Assembly: GCA_000934385.1 (NCBI GenBank)
Contig: KN880780.1
Location: 1-21,215, forward strand
Length of the DNA: 21,215 nucleotides
From: Cylindrobasidium torrendii FP15055 ss-10
Lineage: Eukaryota > Basidiomycota > Agaricomycetes > Agaricales > Physalacriaceae
Reading direction: 5' to 3'
Shown here: in pieces, positions 1 to 8,261 of the stretch
Numbering within the stretch: position 1 is the first letter of the stretch
Layout of the letters: the number at the start of each line of letters is the position of its first letter
Made by a program: the position numbers and the translations under genes
The notes under the pieces: generated by a model
Databases searched by the model: none
What the model was told of the DNA's origin: nothing
Seen by the model: only the letters and a program-made list of their open reading frames with translations

Positions 1-450
1 TTCGCAAAAACCCGTAAAGTTACATTCCACGATGCATTTTAGTGGTTCTCGGGGAGATTTCTGGGCTTAGGGCTTATATCGTTGCCTACAATGAGCAGAT
101 TGGCTCAAAATGTGTCTTGTTTCGGCTACTACTTGTCGTGCATGACTTAAAATGTAAAAAATCGCCAGAGGTCCCCTCGGGGTGTACCCAATCTAGGGGA
201 CCTCTGGCGCTTTTTCTTCCCTTCTGTTGAACTCGAATTCTAGTAGTTTTTACAGTATTAAATCGAATTTTGTCACTCTTCGTCACACATTCACGTGATG
301 TAGTGGATTGCGTCTGACGCCTACCTTAGCTCTAATCGTACAGCTACGCAGAATATCAGAAGCCTTGATGACGAGGGAACAATCCTCCAGGTGCAATCCT
401 CCTGCAATACGAGCAACTTGTAATACTTGCAGTAAAGTATGTACTATATA
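1..450. other. AT-rich intergenic DNA at the left edge
   Basis: No coding region is supported here. The two short open frames at 42-286 lie over a hairpin on opposite strands and have no recognisable content. The stretch is AT-rich and ends in TA at 449-450, directly before the transposon-like element. Its only clear structure is the hairpin at 158-214, listed separately. Confidence 0.6.
158..214. repeat. Perfect 15-bp inverted repeat (hairpin)
   Basis: The arm CGCCAGAGGTCCCCT at 163-177 is repeated as an exact reverse complement at 195-209, with a 17-nt loop. After one mismatch the pairing continues into an A-run on the left (about 157-161) and a T-run on the right (211-215). The result is a GC-rich stem flanked by A and T tracts. 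It resembles a bacterial terminator in shape, but in this fungal context it is more likely a foldback remnant or the end of a mobile element. Function unknown. Confidence 0.7.
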
Positions 451-475
451 GCATCAGTAAAACGGCAAGCGTGTA
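451..475 (+). repeat. Left terminal inverted repeat
   Basis: Begins GCATCAGTAAAA and runs to GCAAGCG and slightly beyond. It pairs with 2041-2065 with three mismatches in 25 bases. It is followed at once by GTGTAAA, the first of the subterminal motifs. Confidence 0.75.
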
Positions 476-660
476 AATTACGCATTTACAGGGAATTTAC
501 ACTGTTATAGAACGCGTAACAAATACGCATGTTCCTGTAAGTGATTATACGTGTGTGTAATTTTTACACGCTAATTTACCTGGATTTACGCAGAGAATAC
601 ACAACATTTATAGGTATTTTTTACGCGGAAATACAAGCATTTTTATGGCCATTTACAGCG
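471..660. repeat. Left subterminal motif cluster (TTTACAC/TTTACGC)
   Basis: Copies or near-copies occur at about 471-478 (GTGTAAAT), 484-490, 494-502 (ATTTACAC), 553-560, 563-570 (TTTACACG), 584-591 (ATTTACGC), 618-626 (TTTTACGCG) and 651-658, in both orientations. The middle of the element (about 700-1880) has few of them. They are inferred to be transposase-binding sites. Confidence 0.6.
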
Positions 661-1914
661 GACTGATTATGCACACACCAAAAATCTGCATCGTTAAAAG
701 GCTGAATTTGCACACGATAACAAACTACAGACGTTCCCACAATTCTTGCCTTCGGCACGATCACCGCTTTTGTAAATTGTAAATACGATTTAATCCGATC
801 AATTCAAGATAATTCAATCTTTCATCTCTACGGCCGCGTCGACTGCATCCAACGGCTCAGACATATATTTCGGACATATGGTGTTTGTCAAACACTCTTC
901 TGAGGTCAAGTGGCTGTCGCTACGTGCCGCTGACGGCGGGATGGACATTAATGAGCTTGAACAGCTCTATGCTACATATGTCCAGAGGATAGGTATAGTA
1001 GATAATGTGCTATACCCTGTACCAAATCGTAGGCCGCCTCGGTCATACACGCACGGACCACCGCATATGCACTGGAATCATCAGGGAGGCGATCTTCAGC
1101 AATGGAGAGGTGAAAAGGTAGTGCTAGGCGCGCGACAGCCAGCGTTGGAATATTGGCCGCGGCGTCGGGTGGATGAGATAGCCCATCAAATACGAGGCAA
1201 TTCGTTGGATTGGGGGATGGGTTTACCTTGCAACAACAGCGACGCGAGCGACGAGCGTTCCCACGCTTGTCGGGGATGTCATACGGCGCCCTTTCATTCA
1301 AGTTTCAATTTGAGTATCAGGTCGCTAATGACCCACGTCAGCCACGATATGCGCTGCAGCTGGACACGCACCTGGTTCTCTCCCTGTCCAATGACCCTTG
1401 GCCATTCTCCAGACTTTGAATTTTGAGGCTCGTCCGCCATCCGCCATGTGCGCATCCAGAGGGAAGCTAGCGGTCCTATAATATCGGATGCGTCGCGCCT
1501 GTACTGCACAACGACAAGCTGTCAACCAGATGGTCGTCGAAAGAAGAGAAGGCTTGGAGAAGGGCAACGGCTCCCATCACAACAGCCCAAATGATCGGCC
1601 CGGTACCCAAATGGCAAACAAGTGCATACTTGATGAGTGAAATGCCGGTTGTTAAGTGCGACAGTCGACTGTCTCTTCTCTGTGCCATGATCAACAAAGG
1701 CGTGCGCGACGGAGGACTATACTATGCATCGCGGCGTTACTCACCTCACGCGGCATCCGTTTTTTTACTTACGACCTCTATCCGCTAAGTTTCTACTAAG
1801 TGCTTTCACTGTGATTCTACTCCTGGTGAAGCCAAGGTTTATGCACTTATATACAAGTTATATCGATACACCTGGAGTACACCATATGCCTCAAAATTCG
1901 ATATTTTTAATTAC

Positions 1915-2046
1915 AACATTTACACTGGTATTACATCTCTACATGGTTTACGCGCCCCGTAATTTTGCAAGCGTGTGTATCTCTGTAAATTTTACACGAT
2001 TTTATGCAGATACACGAACTTATGGATGCTTTACACGAAATACGCG
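1915..2046. repeat. Right subterminal motif cluster
   Basis: TTTACAC/TTTACGC-type motifs lie at about 1918-1925, 1947-1953, 1984-1990 (TGTAAAT), 1990-1998 (TTTTACACG) and 2030-2037. They mirror the left cluster and sit just inside the right terminal repeat. Confidence 0.6.
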
Positions 2047-2065
2047 TTTGCCATTTTACTGATGC
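2041..2065 (-). repeat. Right terminal inverted repeat
   Basis: The reverse complement begins GCATCAGTAAAATGGCAAAC and matches the left end at 451-475 with three mismatches. It ends 101 bp from the stop codon of the neighbouring CCCH gene (2167), so the element sits in that gene's 3' flank. Confidence 0.75.
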
Positions 2066-2166
2066 TACACAAATTACGAACAACAGAACGAATAAACAAA
2101 CAAACCCATAGTGCATAGTAAAACATAATGTACCCAACCCAGCATAAAAAACATGGAAGAGCCAGC

Positions 2167-4384
2167 TCAATCCCTCGGTGTACTCGCGGGAGTCAAGTCG
2201 CTCGTGAACACATAATCGTCGTCCGTCCGCTGGCGCTTCACAGGCGCATACTCCTGCTTCACCTTATCCTGAACCGGCGCCAGCCCCCTCTTCTTCCTCT
2301 TCTCAGTCAAGAACGTTTCAAACGAATGAAGATCTGCCTCTGCCTCCAAAGCGCGTTGTTGCGCCTCTTGCCGTTCAGTGCGCGTCATGTCCAGAACGCG
2401 ACGCTGCGCCGCAAGGCTCTCCTTGGCCTCTTTGAGCTCCTTCGCCAGCCTGTCACGCCCCGCACGCTCGACCTCAACCTCAGCTTGAACAGTCGCAAGC
2501 CGCTTCTCAAACATCGCCCGCTCACTGTCTCTCTCTCCTTCCAGTTTCTCCTTCTCCTTCCGAACCGCCATCACCCGTTGCTCAGCAAGCAACCGTGCTC
2601 GGTCAGAATTATTCTTCTCTGACCGAAGCAGCTCCAGTTCCGCCTCGCGCCTCTGCTGTTCCGACACCATCTCCCGCTCAAGCTTCTCCTTTTCTTGTTG
2701 AATCGATGTCGCTTGCAAGAGCGCCGCCTTCTTCTCCTCCAGCGCCTCATCCTTCTCTTTCGCCAATATCGCCTTCTCCTCCCTCAACTGGTTCCTCTCG
2801 TTCGCCGATTTCTTCCAACCGTAATTGCTCTCTTTCAGCTCCACCTCCTGCCGCTTGCTAGCCGCTTCGCGATCCGCCGCTTGTAGCTTGAGAGCTCCCA
2901 GTTCCGCTTCCAGCTTTGCCAGTTTTTCTTGTAGGGTACGATTCTCGACATAGACCTGCTGGAAATTGCTGATTGCATTCTGTAGTACACCCAGATCGGG
3001 CGGAGGACAATTAGGAACACAAGGAGAGGTCGGACTCGTCACCATATCGCTACTCGATGATGACTCTGTGAAGGGGGAGGTTGGACTAGCTGGTGTCGCA
3101 GCGCGCGCAGACCTAAGCAGCTTCGATGGACCCGCTTGTGGTTCGACGCATGTATTCTGAGGTTTCGCCTTGGACCGTGCGAGTGGTTGTGCAGCTGCTA
3201 CAACCGGGCTCGAGGGTACAGAAGATAGAGGAGTAGAAGGTACGGATGGGGGCTGCTCTCGTGCAGGCGTGGTGGGGACGATCGACTTCTTGGGAGCTGG
3301 GCCCAGCGGCCGAACAGGCGGCGGCGTATTTGGATGTGGCCAGCCTTGTGGTATATTCCTGAGTGGGGCAGGAGTTGTGGTGGGTAGGGGATGTGTGGGT
3401 GCCACCGGAGCAGTAACCGGTCGGATAGTGGTTGATGGACTGAGACCGCTTGTAATAGGCAGCGTCGCTCGAGGTGCATTGGGAGGTACCGCTGCAGGCC
3501 GACTCTGGTTCAACCTGGGATCGCGCGTTATATCGCGAGAGGGTGCTGCAGGAGCGGGTGGTTCAAGGAGGACGGGGGCGAGGACGGGGGCGAGGACGGG
3601 GGCGAGATCTGTTGGGAATGGCGCCGTGTTGTAGCCGGAAACTAATGGTTGCCCTTGCCGGGCGGCGTCGTACACAAACTTGCACTCATTGATGGCTCTC
3701 TGGATTTCTATGAGCACCCTGAAATGGTAGAAACATGTGAACGCACAGTGCGGTAAGATTGCGCTTCTTTCCGCCGCTGTTCGTCGTACTTGCGCTTTAC
3801 AGATTGTGAGCCGTTGAGGATGGAAGGGGGGTTTGGGGGCGTACGTAAATATCCTCTTTGCCTGCACTTTGCGCTATCCATCGCCTGACCCTCAGTTCCT
3901 CGCACGACTCGTCCAAACCGGAAAGCACACAAGTCTCACCACCGGCGACAGCATAAGATGAGAGTGGCCAGTGGGTGCAGCTCGCCATGTCATCTGTGAT
4001 CGTTCGGACACTGCAGGGGGTTAATGAACAATACACAGTAGGCGGGAGGAAAGCAACGCACGAATACGATGCCAGAGGGGGATACTTGGGGTCGACGTCC
4101 ATGGAGTTAGGGTCTTTACTGCCGCTACCTATAGGGTGTACTGGTTGTACATTCAGCTACAGTGTGCCACTGGCACTTGATACGACTCACCTTGTTCTGT
4201 GCGCGGGTTTCCCGTCGATTTGCCATTCTGCTTGCCATGAAAGAACGAACAGTTCGGTGTCTTGCATCCACGGGGCGAGTTGAAGTGCTTGCAGGGGATA
4301 TTTGATCTGGTATCTGGGTAGTGTCGCTGTAGGCCAAGCGTTAGAACAGATTAAACTGCGAGATGATTAGCTGAAACTCACCAT
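2167..4384 (-). CDS. CCCH zinc-finger protein with long coiled coil (five exons)
   Basis: Spliced model: exons 4384-4382, 4326-4191, 4140-4062, 4010-3801 and 3718-2167 (1980 nt, 659 aa). Introns are 55, 50, 51 and 82 nt; the first three have strong GTGAGT or GTGCGT donors, the last a weak GTAAAG donor. Residues 13-31 form a CCCH finger (C13-x8-C22-x4-C27-x3-H31). Residues 87-128 contain WPLSSY and EELRV, resembling a C-terminal block I recall from fungal CCCH proteins related to nucleoporin NUP42. Residues about 170-390 are proline/serine-rich, about 395-620 form a charged coiled coil, and basic clusters near the C-terminus could be nuclear localisation signals. A role in RNA binding or nuclear-pore RNA export is inference only. 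The start codon is directly followed by intron 1; an in-frame upstream ATG at 4462 would add 26 residues. A two-gene reading with a break near 3720-3880 is the main alternative. Confidence 0.72.
3569..3604 (-). repeat. 12-bp tandem repeat inside the CCCH gene
   Basis: AGGACGGGGGCG occurs three times in succession (3569, 3581 and 3593). The 12-bp unit is in frame and gives a repeated Ala-Pro-Val-Leu in the proline-rich linker, so copy number can change without shifting the frame. Confidence 0.85.
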
Positions 4385-5231
4385 GCTGGTCAAAGAGATC
4401 GTTAAATGAGGCGATCCACGTGCTCTGGACGCCGATCCGGTGTCGGGTCGATCTTGATGCATTGATGGTCGGCGCAACGACTGCCAACGAGGAGCGAGGG
4501 CTGATGCATATGGATGGCACGCTGATGGTAAAAGGGCGATGGTTTGGGTTATTTAGTGGATAAATCCGCTTTGTAGGGCTGTGTACGAAGCGAGGGCTCA
4601 GTGCACGAGGCAGGCCATCATCCTGGGAATCCGGGGATAAAACCAGGGCCAGTAAGAGGAGCCAGGAAATGCGGGCCAGAGCAAACGAAAAATAAAAGGA
4701 TCCGTGGTGGTGTCGTCCATGCTGGTCGTGGGTGAGTGCCGCTGAGATGTGACCGGCATTCGCAAAGCCTGCGTCAGCAAACAGAATCCGTATCTGATCG
4801 CATGGCATCCACGTGCGCCCACAAGTAACGATGAAGGCTTTATAGCCTGGGGTTTGCGTACCATGGTGTACGAGTGCTCCATTAGTTGACTTGACCATTA
4901 GCCACGCTCGGTTGACTCCGCTATTTCTATATGCCCACAGACCTAAACCAATTGTCGAGTCTGCGCAACATCTCAATCCCTGACGCTTCTAGCAAGTACA
5001 TCCTTATCGACGAGGGTATCCAAGCTACAACTTCCCTGCAAGTATTATCCCATATTGCGCCTCTCATCCTTCCGTACGCTGCCCCATGTACCGCTCCAGT
5101 GGTGTTGGCCCGTTCGACTCGGGCCAAAGCCCTGCCTCACGAGGACCAAGGCCGGAAGGCGATTGCCGCACTGACCTCAAATAGAAGAGGTCCCTACTTT
5201 TTTCTTCCTATCTTTCCCTTCCCTCCTCATC
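4385..5231. promoter_or_regulatory. Divergent intergenic region, CCCH gene / dehydrogenase gene
   Basis: This region separates two divergent genes and should hold both promoters and 5' leaders. Open frames on both strands (4341-4976 minus, 4931-5539 plus) have no recognisable motifs. A pyrimidine-rich tract just before the ATG at 5232 (about 5196-5228) is typical of fungal transcription start areas. CACGTG E-box cores lie near 4418 and 4811. No TATA box is convincing. Confidence 0.5.
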
Positions 5232-6289
5232 ATGAGAACGCCCACGAAAGCCGTCATCTCTCTCGTCGGCGCAGGAGCCATGGGCGCAGCCCTTGCCGCA
5301 CGCATGCATCAAAACGGCGCTGGCACAATCCTCAGCCCGCTCGAGGGACGTTCAGAGGAAACCATCCAGCGTGCCGCTGCATGTGGCATAGTCTCTGCCT
5401 CATACGCCGACATTGTCAAAACAGCGACCCACATCCTCAGTGTCGTGCCACCGGGCGAGGCGCTCGCAGTCGCACGCACCATCGCTTCCGCCTACCAGCA
5501 GCAAAACACTCGTCGAGCTCTGATTTTCGTCGACTGTAACGCCGTCAACACAGAAAGCGTTCGAGAAATCAGCGCCGTGTTCTCTGGAACCAACGTCCGG
5601 TTCGTGGATGGCAGTATTATTGGGCTCCCGCCCAGCGAGACATACAATCCCGGGATCTTCTTCGCACCCAGCCCAGATGCAGATATGCACTGGTTCGAGG
5701 AATTCGTCGGCACACTGAAGGGTTATGGGTTGAATGTGTTCGCTATGGAGGGCGAAGGCGTCAGTGTAGGTGACGCGAGCGCACTAAAGATGGCGCATTC
5801 GGTCAGCACAAACTCTCTTCTCGTGGGAATCTAACTAACACGTACGGCAGGCAATCGTCAAAGGGACCCTTGGTTTAATGACCTCGGCCGTTCTTGGTAT
5901 GTCCCCACCTCGAGGTCTCAACAACTTCACTAATCTACACCAAAGCTGCCAATGCCTCGTCACCCGCCACCGCTCGAGGCCTCATCCATGCACTCGAAAT
6001 ATCGCAACCGCGATTCGTCGACTTATCTGATGAGCTCCTCGCCGAGATGATCCCAAAGGCTTACCGCTTTGTCAAGGAGATGAAGGAGGTCGGCGGGTTC
6101 ATCAGCGCTGCTGGGCATTCCGACGAAGGGAGGATTTTCGAGGAGATAAGTGAGCTTTTCGGAGGCATAGCCAGATCACACGAAGCCCACAAAAGGGACC
6201 CACGGAGCGCAGAGGCAGGGGACGTTGCGAGTATCCTGGATTTTGCACAAGAGTCATCTCAAACCGTTGCGGCACGGGCTTCTAAGTAG
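5232..6289 (+). CDS. 6-phosphogluconate-dehydrogenase-like NAD(P)-binding protein (DUF1932 type), copy 1
   Basis: Spliced model: exons 5232-5801, 5851-5896 and 5946-6289 (960 nt, 319 aa). Both introns are 49 nt; the second donor is GTATGT, the first the less usual GTCAGC. Residues 8-18 contain the Rossmann dinucleotide motif G13-A-G15-A-M-G18. A central DGSIIG..P segment and the lysine of ALKMAHS (K186) fit the beta-hydroxyacid dehydrogenase family, where that lysine is catalytic. The C-terminal third (exon 3) matches the all-helical DUF1932-type domain. A cytosolic NAD(P)-dependent oxidoreductase is likely; the substrate is unknown. A close tandem copy follows at 6831. The start was chosen because it is the first ATG and lies seven residues before the first beta strand. 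Confidence 0.88.
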
Positions 6290-6830
6290 AGTCTTGCTTT
6301 ACAAATGAATTACCATACAATGTTGTTTTATTATCGAGCCCTCACTAGAATCTACTCGGACTCTCTCACGGAATCGCAGTCCTGTGAAAAATACTCACGA
6401 TTCCTCAGAGTCGACTACAAATTTTGTGCAAGAAATTGGTCAGTAGCGACTTGAATTCGGCACTCATGTGTTTGCAGAAGGCATGTATGAGAAAGAAGGC
6501 CAAAGAGTGCTGCCATCAACTGTTCGCTGTTGAAATGATGGTATTATGTAACCCAAGATCGACGCCGGACCGTCCTGGGACCGTCATGTTCGTCTCTCAA
6601 TTTGATTTTCGTGCTCAGCGTCAGCGCTTGGCGCCTGAGCTTGAGAGTCGACTCTCATGGACCTTTTGCTTATGACAAACGGGTAGACACTTGCTACAAC
6701 ACAACAAACAACATTTGTCATGCTTTCGCCGCGGCGCGCTCGGCCGACACGCCGGGATTCCAACGCTATGGCCCATGATTTTGACTCATGGTATTCCGCA
6801 TTTCTCTTTCCTACCACCACTTCCACCAAC
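6290..6830. other. Spacer between the tandem dehydrogenase copies
   Basis: 541 bp with no supported gene. It should contain the terminator of copy 1 and the promoter of copy 2. The short open frame at 6424-6675 has no recognisable content. A pyrimidine-rich tract at about 6800-6828 precedes the ATG at 6831. Confidence 0.5.
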
Positions 6831-7889
6831 ATGTCGATAGGCAACGTCTCTAGAGCAGTCATCTCTGTCATCGGAGCCGGCAACATGGGCTCTGCGATTG
6901 CGGCGCGGATGCACCGTGACGGCGCAGGCGAGATTCTCAGCCCTCTGGAAGGGCGCTCGAACAACACACTAGCTCGCGCTAAGGAATGTGGAATGATCCC
7001 ATCACCGTACGCTACTATTGCGAAATCCGCCACTCATATCCTCAGCGTCGTCCCACCTGCAGAAGCCCTCGCTGTGGCCCAGGCTGTGGCCTCTGCATAC
7101 CGCGAATTGGGAACCGATAGGCCAATGGTTTTTGCGGACTGTAATGCTATGAACTCGGCGAGTGTACGCGAAATCAAGACCGTGTTTGATGGCACGAACG
7201 TCAAGTTCATCGACGGGAGCATCATTGGACTTCCGCCGAGCGAAGACTACAATCCAGGCATCTTCGTCTGTGCGGATCCTGAAGACGACCTGCAATGGTT
7301 CAAAGAGTTCGTGGACACGACAAAAGGGTACGGCCTCAACATCTTCCCAATGGAGGGCGCAAGCCTAGGGGACGCCAGTTCATTAAAAATGGCCCATTCA
7401 GTAAGCTGTCTTGGTATGCCGCAGTCGGCGCCATTGTGCTTACAAACATGATCTAGTCCATTGTGAAAGGCACTCTGGGTCTCATGACCAGCGCTATTCT
7501 CGGTGAGCTCGGCCGTCTTCTGCGTGGGTCCTCAATATCTGATCAGCGTAGCTGCGAACGCGTCCTCCCCCGCGACAGCCAGAGGTCTTGTACACGCTCT
7601 CGAAATCTCGCAGCCTCGGATGGTGGATCTCTCGGACCATATTCTGTCGAAGATGCCCGCGAAGGCATATCGGTTCGTGAAAGAGATGGAGGAAGTTGGT
7701 GGATTCATCGGTAGGGGCGAGGAAAGCAAAATATTCAAGGAGTTGGAGGTAGTCTTTGGGGGCATAGCTAAGTCCTTGGAAGCCCACAAGGTTAACCCCT
7801 CCAGTGCGGAGGCTAAAGATGTTGCGGACGTTATTGCCTTTTGTGAGGAATCGCGTCGCACCATTCAAGCTAGAGATCGGAAAAACTGA
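6831..7889 (+). CDS. 6-phosphogluconate-dehydrogenase-like NAD(P)-binding protein (DUF1932 type), copy 2
   Basis: Spliced model: exons 6831-7400, 7457-7502 and 7552-7889 (954 nt, 317 aa). Introns are 56 and 49 nt with donors GTAAGC and GTGAGC. Exons 1 and 2 have exactly the lengths of copy 1 (570 and 46 nt) and the introns fall at the same codons, so the pair arose by tandem duplication. The dinucleotide motif is G15-A-G17-N-M-G20, the conserved lysine is K186, and the DGSIIGLPPSE block is shared. The open frame begins upstream at 6720, but the extra 37 residues have no counterpart in copy 1, so the ATG at 6831 is preferred. Substrate unknown; the copies may differ in substrate or expression. 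Confidence 0.88.
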
Positions 7890-8261
7890 ATGCTGTCGAT
7901 GTGCTCTGAAGAGTAGTACTTATAGATAACTAGACTTGTGGGCCTCGAACCGCAAATTAACTTATGTCACTTCGTGCAACGTTGTCGCCTGCTCCCTGTA
8001 CACCATCTGCCACATCGACACTGAGAAGGTCGCGTCGTCCGCGGGCACTTCCCTGCGTACGATGATAGCCACGCCCATTCCAATGCAGCCAGCCGTACAA
8101 GGCATCGTCGAGGGCCAGGAAACAGAGAGTTGAATTTATTCCCGGGTTCTTCTGTCTGCACAGTATCAGTACGCGTTAGTTTTTGAACACGCACAGCTTT
8201 GAATTCAGTAACTCTTTTCTCGCCTACGGCACTCCTACGTACTGTCCCCTATACCACGATC
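7890..8261. other. Intergenic region upstream of the protease-like gene
   Basis: 372 bp with no supported gene. It probably holds the 3' end of the dehydrogenase transcript and the promoter and leader of the protease-like gene. No distinctive motif was seen. Confidence 0.5.

Larger units (their letters stand above)
451..2065. mobile_element. Probable non-autonomous DNA transposon with terminal inverted repeats
   Basis: The ends match as inverted repeats: 451-475 against the reverse complement of 2041-2065 gives 22 of 25 identical bases by eye, beginning GCATCAGTAAAA. TA dinucleotides flank both ends (449-450 and 2066-2067), which could be a 2-bp target duplication, although TA is palindromic and so weak evidence. 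Inside each end lies a cluster of TTTACAC, TTTACGC and GTGTAAA motifs in both orientations (about 471-660 and 1915-2046), as in the subterminal repeats that many cut-and-paste transposases bind. The interior carries only short open frames (the longest at 878-1426) with no recognisable transposase, so the copy looks non-autonomous. The superfamily is not assigned; TA flanks suggest Tc1/mariner-like or Harbinger-like, subterminal repeats also fit hAT or CACTA types. Confidence 0.7.

Noticed and set aside
447..2069. hAT-type 8-bp target duplication around the transposon-like element
   Set aside because: Starting the element at CAG (455-2061) leaves flanks TATAGCAT and ATGCTACA, which are not direct repeats; only TA fits.
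2128..3692. Plus-strand open frames over the CCCH/coiled-coil gene
   Set aside because: They mirror the repetitive coding sequence on the minus strand and give Leu/Arg/Pro- or Gly-rich translations with no motif.
3708..3932. Separate first exon (MDSAKC...) for a stand-alone coiled-coil gene
   Set aside because: Its only good donor would give a 28-nt intron to the next acceptor, too short. The frame entering from the CCCH exons splices in phase instead. Kept as the alternative in the gene entry.
4341..4976. 211-codon minus-strand open frame
   Set aside because: It reads through the intron-1 donor of the CCCH gene in the wrong phase and lacks the zinc-finger residues; no domain is recognised.
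4931..5539. 202-codon plus-strand open frame overlapping the first dehydrogenase
   Set aside because: The second half is an out-of-frame reading of the dehydrogenase exon; the first half has no motif.
6720..6830. Upstream start for dehydrogenase copy 2
   Set aside because: The 37 extra residues have no match in copy 1, whose start lies close to the first beta strand.
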